A DNA stretch of 22,443 nucleotides from the NCBI GenBank assembly GCA_902478715.1, contig CABSMC010000038.1, positions 1 to 22,443 of the forward strand, given 5' to 3'. Source of the DNA: an uncultured Adlercreutzia sp. GTDB taxonomy: Bacteria > Actinomycetota > Coriobacteriia > Coriobacteriales > Eggerthellaceae. The notes below the pieces were generated by a model. It worked only from the letters and a program-made list of their open reading frames with translations, had not been told where the DNA came from and ran no database searches. The position numbers and the translations under genes are program-made. Position 1 is the stretch's first letter; every line of letters starts with the position of its first letter. This document shows positions 1-5,599 of the stretch, one piece after another.

Positions 1-20
1 GAGATGTGTATAAGAGACAG
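1..20 (+). other. Nextera/Tn5 mosaic-end adapter, left contig end
   Basis: Positions 2-20 read AGATGTGTATAAGAGACAG, which is exactly the 19-bp Tn5 mosaic end used in Nextera tagmentation libraries. It is library sequence and not genomic DNA. Genomic sequence starts at about 21. An ATG at 4 inside the adapter creates a false N-terminus (MCIRD...) for the first gene. Confidence 0.98.
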
Positions 21-261
21 GGCCGTGCTCATTCGTGAATGGTGCCTGGCCTGGGACAAGAACAACGGCTGCCGCTTCTGCTACGACGCGTGCCCTTACG
101 AGGCCATCGAGCTGGACGAGAACGGCCGCCCCGTCATCGTGCCCGACAACTGCAATGGTTGCGGTGCCTGCCAAAGCGTGTGCGTGTCCCAGAAAGAGGG
201 CTCCTACACCACCGGCGCCACCTCGCGCGCCATCATCGTCGTTCCCGAGAGCGAGGCCTAA
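21..261 (+). CDS. NapG/MauM-like 4Fe-4S ferredoxin, C-terminal fragment
   Basis: Only the last 79 or so codons are present; the 5' end is cut by the adapter, so the apparent ATG at position 4 is not real. The fragment carries two cysteine clusters of 4Fe-4S type: WCLAW...GCRFCYDACP followed by NCNGCGACQSVC (CX2CX2CX3C). The WCLAWDKNNGCRFCYDACP stretch is like the C-terminal half of NapG/MauM-type periplasmic or membrane-associated ferredoxins. The next gene is a NapH-like membrane partner 9 nt downstream, which fits the usual NapG-NapH pairing that moves electrons from quinol to a periplasmic reductase or dehydrogenase. The catalytic subunit would lie upstream of the window. The family call is fairly sure; the enzyme it serves cannot be told. 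Confidence 0.8.
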
Positions 262-270
262 GGAGTCGTC

Positions 271-1230
271 ATGAGTCAGAAACTTCGCATCATCATCCCT
301 CTGGCCCTGCTGGGCGCCGCCGGCGTGGCCTACGCCGCCCACGTCAGCGCGGGCACCCTGTCAGCCTTCGGCTGGGAATCTATTTCGCTTATCTGCCCGA
401 TCGGAGCCTTGGGCACCATGCTCGCCAGCAAGATGCTCGTGCCGCGAGCGGTCGTCTCCATCGCGCTGGCTGTGGCCGCCATCCTGCTTTTGGGGCGCGC
501 CTTCTGCGGGTGGCTGTGCCCCGTGCCCGTGTGGAGCAAGCTGCGCGGCATCTTCAAGAAGGGGGATGGAAAGGCCGCTCCCCTCTCCGCCGCCGAGAAG
601 CGCGCCCTGAAGACCTCCTGCGCGGGCGGATGCTCCTCCTGCGCCGATCGCAAGCCGGCCGATTCGCGTCATATCATCCTGGGCGGCACCCTGCTTTCCG
701 CGGCCATCTTCGGATTCCCGGTGTTCTGCCTGGTGTGCCCCGTGGGCCTGTCGTTCGCCATGGTGTTTTTGCTCATTGCGCTGTTCGGCGGCGGCGATGT
801 TACCTGGTCGGTGCTCATCATCCCGGCGCTAATAGCGGCCGAGGTGATCTTCTTCCGCAAATGGTGCTCGCACCTGTGCCCCATCTCGTCGTTCATGAGC
901 CTCATCGGCCGTGCCAACCGCACATTCCAGCCGGTCATCGACGACGAGCAGTGCCTTGAAACCGCCCATGGCGCCACCTGCGGACGCTGCGCAGAGGTGT
1001 GCGAGGTGGCCATCAACCCGCGTCACCCGGAGCTGGGCACCACCTTCAACGAGTGCACCCGCTGCCGCGCCTGCGCCGACGTGTGCCCGGGGCACGCCAT
1101 CAGCTTCCCGCTCATCGCCCCCAAGAAAGCCGGCGCCCCGGCGCTCGAGTCAACGCCGGCTGGGGCGAGCGGCGCACCGGCCATCGGGTCTGACCTCGAC
1201 CTTGACGAGCCGTCCGAGGCTCTCTCGTAA
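271..1230 (+). CDS. NapH-like membrane 4Fe-4S protein
   Basis: A complete 319-residue protein. Hydrophobic segments are visible near residues 5-23, 58-76, 136-172 and 180-196. Between them lie the CXXXCP/CXXCP motifs typical of NapH: FCGWLCP (79-84), FCLVCP (153-157) and WCSHLCP (199-204). The C-terminal domain holds two ferredoxin clusters: C228 with C237-C240-C244, and C262-C265-C268-C272P. The last 35 or so residues are Pro/Ala/Asp-rich and look unstructured. NapH proteins take electrons from menaquinol and pass them to NapG-type ferredoxins. The start is set by an AGGAG six bases before the ATG, overlapping the end of the NapG-like gene, so the two are cotranscribed. It is an orphan NapGH-type pair here; no nitrate reductase gene is visible. 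Confidence 0.85.
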   Translation: MSQKLRIIIPLALLGAAGVAYAAHVSAGTLSAFGWESISLICPIGALGTMLASKMLVPRAVVSIALAVAAILLLGRAFCGWLCPVPVWSKLRGIFKKGDGKAAPLSAAEKRALKTSCAGGCSSCADRKPADSRHIILGGTLLSAAIFGFPVFCLVCPVGLSFAMVFLLIALFGGGDVTWSVLIIPALIAAEVIFFRKWCSHLCPISSFMSLIGRANRTFQPVIDDEQCLETAHGATCGRCAEVCEVAINPRHPELGTTFNECTRCRACADVCPGHAISFPLIAPKKAGAPALESTPAGASGAPAIGSDLDLDEPSEALS

Positions 1231-1256
1231 CGGCCGCCTCCTCTCCTTGGGAAGAA

Positions 1257-1320
1257 GCTGGGCGCGATGGCCGTGCAGGCAAGCCTTTCAACCCGCACGG
1301 CCATCGCACCGCAGCCCAGC
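1257..1320 (+). terminator. Long bulged hairpin after the napH-like gene
   Basis: A 13-bp perfect inverted repeat (GCGATGGCCGTGC at 1264-1276 with its complement at 1295-1307) is extended by an outer 7-bp pairing (GCTGGGC 1257-1263 with GCCCAGC 1314-1320) after a 6-nt bulge. The loop contains a nested AGGC-AA-GCCT. It begins 27 nt after the stop codon, so it could end or stabilise the NapGH transcript. There is no T tract after it, so a classical intrinsic terminator is not certain. Confidence 0.5.
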
Positions 1321-1547
1321 CTCTCCCTGACCGGCCTTTCCCCTCCTCCTTCGATGCGGCACTCCTCATTTTCCCGAAGCTTTCCCTCTCCCTCCCCTCG
1401 CTTCGGCCCCCCGCATCAGGCGCCTCCCCTTCCTGCGCCCCGCGAAAGGCCGTTCAGGGGGAGCCCGGCAGTCTCGATTCCCCAATGTCCTCGAACTGCT
1501 GGGCTTCCCTTTCTACCATCTCATCCAGCGCGTTTGGAAGGCCACCT
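1321..1547. other. Pyrimidine-rich intergenic stretch with further hairpins
   Basis: No coding signal is seen. The plus strand is strikingly C/T-rich from about 1321 to 1440. Two more pairings follow the hairpin at 1257-1320. One is nested: GATGCGG (1353-1359) with CCGCATC (1411-1417), enclosing CGAAGC (1375-1380) with GCTTCG (1400-1405). The other is a short hairpin, GGCGC (1419-1423) with GCGCC (1435-1439). It may be a structured 5' leader of the following helicase-like gene. Confidence 0.4.
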
Positions 1548-3320
1548 ATGACCCCTTCGCCAACAGCAACTGAAGCGCTCTGCATCGTGGGCGATCCTCG
1601 CTCGGGCAAGACCGGAGCGCTCGTCGAACGCACCGCTGCTTGGGCCGAAGCGATCCCTCCAGGCTCCGACGCTCAGCCGCCGTTCCTGTTCTTCTGTGCG
1701 TCGCCCGTTATCGTGGATGACGCCGTCGCGCGCCTTTCGCAGCGCGGACTAGCAGACGCGCCCGCAAAGCTTGCCGAGCTTGCCGAACCCGCCGTTTGTC
1801 AGCACGGCCCGTGCACGGGCCTGGTAACCACACCTTTCGACTACGCCTGCCGCATTCTGGCCGATCCTCGCGCTCAGCGGGCCACCGGTCGCGGAGGGCG
1901 TGTACTCAGTCGCGCCGAGGAGACCGTTTTCTACGAGGATCTGAAAACCTGCGGCCTGAAACGCCGACGCCTACGGGAGCTGTGGGCCTTTCTGCAATGC
2001 GGTCTTGCGAACCTGAACGACAGCGACCCTAACTGGATTCAGACCACCGAAGAACGGGCGATTCTCGACCTGGCTCGCGACATTCTCGCTTTCGAAGACG
2101 CCATCCTGCCGGGCGAGGTGGTAAATCTGGCCGTGCGCGCTTTGGAAGCTGAACCGACGCTGCGCCAGCGCTTCGGCTCGCCCGTCGTGCTGGCCGACGA
2201 TTACCTGCTCATGAGCCGCGCCTCCCAACGCTTGGTAAACCTGCTTGCCGCCGACAAGATCGCCGTGGCCGGCAACGAATACGACATCCTCCCCGCCTTC
2301 GAGCCCTACCCTTGCACCACTGGCTTTGCGGAATTCGAAGAGACCCACTCGCCGCTGCAGCGCGTGACACTTGAAGCTCCCTTCCCCACGGTAGAGCGCT
2401 CGTGGAAAGCGGCTCCCGACCTTTCCGATGAGATGCGCCTCATCGCGCAGACAATTGCCGACGAGCTGGCTTGCGGCACCGATCCGCACACCATCGCCGT
2501 CGTGGGCACCAACCGCACCTGGCGCACCAACCTGCAGCGGGCCCTCGCCTCGGTGGGTATTCCGGCAGCGCCGCTGGGCCATCCCGCCCTCAAGGCCCCC
2601 AAGGGCAATCTCGCTTCCACCAGCAAGGAGGACCGCGAGCGCGTTTTGAGGCTGCTTGCCGTCGACCACGGCAACGCCATCGCGTGGCGTCAATGGCTCA
2701 GCTTCGACGACGCCCTCGGCCGCAGCGCCGTCGTCTCCGAGCTGCGATGCGTCGCGCAGCCCCAGGGCCTCAATCTCGCCGAGGCCCTCGCAGCTCTGGA
2801 TGACGACGCCCTGCCGGGCCTCCCCGCAGAAAGCCCCTTCGCCCAAAGCCTGCTTGCTCCCTACCGCGAGGCGCAGCGACTGCTTGGGGAAGAAGCCCCA
2901 AGCGTTTCGCCAGAACCCGCCACCCATCCAACTCCGGCCGTCGCCATCGCCGCCCCCGAAGACCTCTTCGGCCATACTTTCGAGGTGGTCATCTTCGGCG
3001 GTTTCGTGAACGGCTTCATCCCCTCGCGCGATATGTGCGACCCCGGCGTCATCGTCGGCGGCGCCCGCGCCCGCCAGGAGGCCTCCGACCGGGTCGCCAT
3101 CGCGCTGGCTGGGCAACGCGCCACCCGACGCCTCCTCTTCACCAGCTTCGAAAGCTGCGACTTGGAAACCGCCGAGCGCCTGCGCCTGCACATCCCCCGT
3201 ATCCGTCTCCGCTCCGGCATCCGCACCTGCGACATCGAGCCCAGCAGCTACCTGCAGGAATTGAACCTGGGCCCCAAGCAAACCTCCGGCCCAACCGATC
3301 AACGCCACCCGTCAGCTTAG
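1548..3320 (+). CDS. Divergent UvrD/AdnA-like superfamily 1 helicase-like protein
   Basis: A 590-residue protein from the ATG at 1548, chosen because GGAAGG lies 7 nt upstream; an ATG at 1485 in the same frame has no such site. A Walker A motif, GDPRSGKT, is at residues 15-22. A motif II-like strand reads VVLADDYLLM where UvrD-family helicases have a DExx-Q motif. A motif IV-like segment reads IAVVGTNRTWRTNLQRAL, and near the C-terminus APEDLFGHTFEVVIFGGF sits where motif V (HSAKGLEF..V) is expected. RATRRLLFTSF resembles the motif VI region without the LTRA arginine pattern. About 590 residues is short for UvrD or AdnA. It may be a partner subunit or a catalytically weakened helicase-fold protein in DNA repair; the substrate is unknown. 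No helicase or nuclease partner is adjacent. Confidence 0.65.
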   Translation: MTPSPTATEALCIVGDPRSGKTGALVERTAAWAEAIPPGSDAQPPFLFFCASPVIVDDAVARLSQRGLADAPAKLAELAEPAVCQHGPCTGLVTTPFDYACRILADPRAQRATGRGGRVLSRAEETVFYEDLKTCGLKRRRLRELWAFLQCGLANLNDSDPNWIQTTEERAILDLARDILAFEDAILPGEVVNLAVRALEAEPTLRQRFGSPVVLADDYLLMSRASQRLVNLLAADKIAVAGNEYDILPAFEPYPCTTGFAEFEETHSPLQRVTLEAPFPTVERSWKAAPDLSDEMRLIAQTIADELACGTDPHTIAVVGTNRTWRTNLQRALASVGIPAAPLGHPALKAPKGNLASTSKEDRERVLRLLAVDHGNAIAWRQWLSFDDALGRSAVVSELRCVAQPQGLNLAEALAALDDDALPGLPAESPFAQSLLAPYREAQRLLGEEAPSVSPEPATHPTPAVAIAAPEDLFGHTFEVVIFGGFVNGFIPSRDMCDPGVIVGGARARQEASDRVAIALAGQRATRRLLFTSFESCDLETAERLRLHIPRIRLRSGIRTCDIEPSSYLQELNLGPKQTSGPTDQRHPSA

Positions 3321-3339
3321 GTATCTTCAAAATTCAAGG

Positions 3340-3470
3340 GGCAGATGCCAGTTCGACCCCGAAATGGCGTACCGCACTGCCAGTTGAAGGCCGAAATGGC
3401 CAGAAAGTGCCACTTCATAGCCGAAATGGCCTCCCCCTCTTACCATTTCGGGGTCGAACTGGCATTTGCC
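3340..3470. repeat. Cluster of four 22-nt palindromic repeats, outer pair inverted
   Basis: Four related 22-nt units lie between the convergent helicase-like and GIY-YIG genes: 3347-3368, 3379-3400 and 3409-3430 on plus, and 3442-3463 on minus. Each begins GCCA(G/C)TT and ends CGAAATGGC, so each is itself a near-palindrome. The first and last form a near-perfect inverted repeat: 28-nt arms 3340-3367 and 3443-3470 with one mismatch, the inner 21 or so perfect. The spacing of unit starts is 30-33 nt. It could fold as one long stem with two small hairpins in the loop. It may act as a bidirectional terminator, although T tracts are missing. Confidence 0.8.
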
Positions 3471-3531
3471 ACCAGATTCACGAAAGCGACGTGACTTGCT
3501 GCTTCTTCTAGGTCGCGCCCGTTGAGCGATG

Positions 3532-3831
3532 TCAGGTGAGTATGCTTGTCAAGGCCTCTTCGAAATTTGAATGGGAGGCAGATGAGAGCAGGGCATCCTT
3601 CTCGTTACGGGAAAGCTGCTTGAAGACGTATTCCGCGTGCATGGCGTCATGCTTGGTAGCGAACTCGGCGTAGGCGAGCAGGCTTACCGGCAAGCGAGCG
3701 CGCGTATATTTCGCGCCCTTGCCGGCGTTGTGCACCGCCAGCCGCGCGTGCACATCCACGGCATAGCCGGTATACAGCGACCCATCGGCGCATTCCAACA
3801 CGTACATATAGTGAGTGGTGGCCGCAGCCAT
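3532..3831 (-). CDS. GIY-YIG domain protein, YhbQ/UPF0213-like
   Basis: A 99-residue protein that is almost entirely one GIY-YIG nuclease-fold domain. The hallmark YMYVLECADGSLYTGYA is at residues 8-24 (YVL and YTG), followed by R30, HNAGKGAKYTRAR and a conserved glutamate in the HAEYVFKQLSR helix. Length and sequence fit the small stand-alone YhbQ/UPF0213 group, whose members are structure-guided DNA nucleases or are uncharacterised. It starts 12 nt after the hypD stop with a weak GAGG upstream, so it is probably translated from the hyp transcript. That is an odd partner for hydrogenase maturation and is more likely a passenger than a functional part. Confidence 0.85.
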   Translation of the reverse strand: MAAATTHYMYVLECADGSLYTGYAVDVHARLAVHNAGKGAKYTRARLPVSLLAYAEFATKHDAMHAEYVFKQLSRNEKDALLSSASHSNFEEALTSILT

Positions 3832-3843
3832 AGCGGGCCTCGC

Positions 3844-4935
3844 CTAGTAGTACCGATAGTACGCCGCGCAGCTGCCCTCGCTGGAGACCATGCAGGGGCC
3901 GACGGGATTCTCCGGCGTGCAGACCTTCCGGAACAGCGGACACTCGCTCGGGGCCATAATGCCGCGGAGCACATCCCCGCAGCGGCAGCCTTTGTGCTCG
4001 CGCACCTCCTCCACATCGGGCTGAAAACGGCGCATGGCGTCGAAGTCGGCGAACTCCTCGCGGATGCGGTAGCCACTGCCGGGAATCTCACCCAAGCCAC
4101 GCCAGGTGGCGGAGCAGGTTTCGAACACCTCGTCGATGGCGGCGAGTGCCACCGGATTGCCCTCGGGCATGACGCCGCGGGCGTAGGCGATCTCGATCTC
4201 GGCGCGACCCTCGTGCAGCTGGCGCATGATCATGGCGATGCCCTGCAGCACGTCCACCGGCTCGAACCCGGTGATGACGCCGGGGATGCCGTACTTCTCG
4301 GCCAGGAAGCGGTAGGGCTCGGCGCCGATGATGGTGGACACATGCCCCGGCAGAATGAGCGCATCCAGCTTCAGCGCCGGGTCGTTGATGATGACTTCCA
4401 GCGCCCCGGGCATGTTCTTGTGGGCGCCGTACACGGTGAAGTTTGTGAGTCCCATGGCGCGCGCCCGCTTGATGGCCATAGCCACCAGCGGCGTGGTGGT
4501 TTCGAAGCCCACGCCGACGAAGACGATCTGCCGCGTGGGGTTCTCCTGCGCCAGACGCAGGGCGTCCAGCGGCGAGTAAACGATCTCCACCGAGCGCCCC
4601 GCTGCCTGCTCGGCCAAAAGGCTGGAGGTGGAGCCGGGCACGCGGGTCATATCGCCGAAGGTGGCGATGGTCACTTCCGGCACGCAGGCCAGCGCGATTA
4701 CCTTGTCGATGTCGTGGTTGCTCGTCACGCACACCGGACATCCAGGGCCCGACGCCAGACGAACCCCCTCGGGCATAAGACCGCGAATACCGTTGCGCGC
4801 AATGGCCACGGTGTGGGTGCCGCACACTTCCATCAGCGTAGCAGACTCCGGGGCCAGCGCTTGAATGGACTCGATGAGCCCCCGCGCCAACGTCGGATCT
4901 TTGAATGCCTTCAGTTCTTGCTGCATGGCGTCCAT
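3844..4935 (-). CDS. hypD: Hydrogenase maturation protein HypD
   Basis: HypD is the iron-sulfur scaffold that, with HypC, holds the iron while the two cyanides and the CO of the [NiFe]-hydrogenase active site are attached. The family motifs are all visible: MEVCGTHTVA, SGPGCPVCVT, GFETTTP, LPGHVSTIIG and GVITGFEPVDVLQGI. The C-terminal cysteine-rich cluster region runs CRCGDVLRGI..ECPLF..VCTPENPVGPCMVSSEGSCAAYY. From the ATG at 4935 the protein has 363 residues, close to the usual 370. This start has AAGGAG about 11 nt upstream. An in-frame upstream ATG at 5010 would add 25 unconserved residues and would overlap the hairpin region, so it is disfavoured. A 334-nt gap separates it from hypC. 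No hypE follows, unlike the common hypCDE order. Confidence 0.97.
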   Translation of the reverse strand: MDAMQQELKAFKDPTLARGLIESIQALAPESATLMEVCGTHTVAIARNGIRGLMPEGVRLASGPGCPVCVTSNHDIDKVIALACVPEVTIATFGDMTRVPGSTSSLLAEQAAGRSVEIVYSPLDALRLAQENPTRQIVFVGVGFETTTPLVAMAIKRARAMGLTNFTVYGAHKNMPGALEVIINDPALKLDALILPGHVSTIIGAEPYRFLAEKYGIPGVITGFEPVDVLQGIAMIMRQLHEGRAEIEIAYARGVMPEGNPVALAAIDEVFETCSATWRGLGEIPGSGYRIREEFADFDAMRRFQPDVEEVREHKGCRCGDVLRGIMAPSECPLFRKVCTPENPVGPCMVSSEGSCAAYYRYY

Positions 4936-4937
4936 TC

Positions 4938-4966
4938 TTGCAACCACTCCTTCAAGGGTGTAGAAT
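4938..4966 (+). promoter_or_regulatory. Sigma-70-like promoter for a plus-strand small RNA
   Basis: TTGCAA (4938-4943) and TAGAAT (4961-4966) are separated by exactly 17 nt on the plus strand, 4/6 and 5/6 matches to consensus. It points away from hypD and overlaps the hypD leader. Transcription would begin near 4973 and run into the hairpins and terminator that end at 5066. No gene on the plus strand follows, so the product would be non-coding. Confidence 0.5.
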
Positions 4967-5006
4967 ACGGACAAGCGGAATGCCCGTGGCACCGGGCACG
5001 ACTGCT

Positions 5007-5029
5007 TCACATTACCTGTTCTAATGTGA
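5007..5029. promoter_or_regulatory. Perfect 8-bp palindrome upstream of hypD
   Basis: TCACATTA (5007-5014) and TAATGTGA (5022-5029) form a perfect inverted repeat around a 7-nt centre. It is the middle hairpin of the candidate small RNA. It could alternatively be a protein operator: its centre lies about 63 nt upstream of a start site predicted from a TATTCT -10 box for hypD (4962-4967, minus), a distance typical for activators. It does not match the Crp or Fnr consensus. Confidence 0.4.
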
Positions 5030-5031
5030 TG

Positions 5032-5066
5032 AAGAGCCGTTCTTCCTATGCGAGGGGCGGCTTTTT
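5032..5066 (+). terminator. Intrinsic terminator on the plus strand
   Basis: Arms 5032-5045 and 5052-5065 pair over 14 positions with a 6-nt loop (CTATGC), including GCCG/CGGC at the base. The right arm ends in a run of five T (5062-5066). G-U pairs make the stem complete only in plus-strand RNA. It ends the candidate small RNA and faces the small hydrophobic ORF, whose stop codon is 19 nt further on. Confidence 0.6.
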
Positions 5067-5084
5067 CATTACCGCCCGCTGCGA

Positions 5085-5168
5085 CTACTGCCGCAAACGC
5101 GCGGTCAACTCAATCACCGCTACGATCACCAAACAAAACGTGAGGAGTTCCATCCAGCTTACGTACAT
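5085..5168 (-). CDS. 27-residue hydrophobic mini-protein, holin-like toxin type
   Basis: The ORF runs ATG at 5168 to TAG at 5085. The product starts MYVSWMELLTFCLVIVA and continues as a hydrophobic helix ending in a basic tail (TARLRQ), so it is a single membrane-spanning segment of about 17 residues with positive C-terminus. GGGAG lies five bases before the ATG. A promoter-like TTGAAT-N17-TAGACT lies 47 nt upstream. The pattern (aromatic N-terminus, E/D-L-L, FC, I/V-rich helix, basic end, followed by a GCCGCCCC hairpin) resembles the small holin-like type I toxins of Gram-positive bacteria. That resemblance is from memory of the family pattern, not a search. It could also be an unrelated small membrane protein of the hyp operon, or a chance ORF. 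Confidence 0.5.
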   Translation of the reverse strand: MYVSWMELLTFCLVIVAVIELTARLRQ

Positions 5169-5214
5169 AGCTGCTCCCTTCGACGAAAGAAGCAGTCCGC
5201 TCGTCCGTGCGGTC

Positions 5215-5243
5215 AGTCTAGTGTAATACACGGGCGGATTCAA
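5215..5243 (-). promoter_or_regulatory. Promoter-like sequence for the hydrophobic mini-ORF
   Basis: On the minus strand TTGAAT (5243-5238) and TAGACT (5220-5215) are 17 nt apart, 4/6 matches each. Transcription would start near 5208 and give a leader of about 40 nt to the ATG at 5168. It also lies just after the hypC stop (5270), so it could add transcription for hypD. Confidence 0.35.
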
Positions 5244-5269
5244 CAGGCAAAACGCACTGTTTTCGCTCC

Positions 5270-5518
5270 TTAGGCCGGCGTGGGAGTCTCGTTCAAATCG
5301 GCCAGTTCAGGGAACTGCTTCACCAGCTCGATGGTCTCCAGGGCGAACTGCTCGTCCACCACCTCGATGGCGAAGCCGGCGTGCACGAGCACGTAGTCGC
5401 CCACCTGCGCCTGGGGCGTCAGATCGACGGAAATCTCGCGGGTCACGCCCAAAATGTCAACGGTGGCCAAGTTCCCCTCTTCCAGGGCCGCCACCTTCGC
5501 CGGAATTGCCAAGCACAT
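5270..5518 (-). CDS. hypC: Hydrogenase assembly chaperone HypC
   Basis: HypC binds HypD and the hydrogenase large-subunit precursor and delivers the iron-cyanide-CO unit. The protein begins MCLAIPAKV, with the essential Cys2 exposed after Met removal, then LGVTREISVDLTPQAQVGDYVLVHAGFAIEVVDEQFALETIELV, which is the family core. It has 82 residues, the normal size. The start at 5518 is fixed by AGGAG six bases upstream and by Cys2; a longer frame to 5545 would bury the cysteine. The gene lies 81 nt after hypF and is separated from hypD by 334 nt containing a small ORF and a candidate small RNA, an unusual break since hypC and hypD normally adjoin. Confidence 0.97.
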   Translation of the reverse strand: MCLAIPAKVAALEEGNLATVDILGVTREISVDLTPQAQVGDYVLVHAGFAIEVVDEQFALETIELVKQFPELADLNETPTPA

Positions 5519-5599
5519 ACGCTGCTCCTTCGATTCGTCTCTCAATACCCCATTGTCGCAGGTTCGCCCAAGGAAGTCGGCGAGGTTTCGAGAGGCGCC

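Larger units (their letters stand above)
4973..5066 (+). ncRNA. Candidate small RNA of about 94 nt with three stem-loops
   Basis: Downstream of the promoter-like sequence at 4938-4966 lie three consecutive hairpins. They are TGCCCG-N6-CGGGCA (4981-4998), TCACATTA-N7-TAATGTGA (5007-5029), and a 14-bp stem at 5032-5065 followed by a further T. The last stem pairs fully only if G-U pairs are allowed in the plus-strand RNA; the minus-strand RNA would have four A-C mismatches, which assigns the direction. The RNA would be antisense to the hypD 5' leader and convergent with, and complementary to the 3' region of, the mRNA of the small ORF at 5085-5168. It could be the antitoxin RNA of a type I pair, or an antisense regulator of hypD. 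The transcript is inferred from sequence only. Confidence 0.5.

Noticed and set aside
1971..3308. 445-codon minus-strand frame opposite the helicase-like gene
   Set aside because: Gly/Ala/Glu-rich shadow without motifs; the plus-strand frame has a Walker A motif and a ribosome site.
3340..3470. CRISPR array
   Set aside because: Only three direct units and one inverted unit, spacers of 8-11 nt and palindromic repeats; no cas genes nearby.
5007..5029. Crp/Fnr site
   Set aside because: The half-sites are inverted in order compared with the Crp consensus (TGTGA-N6-TCACA) and the spacing is different.
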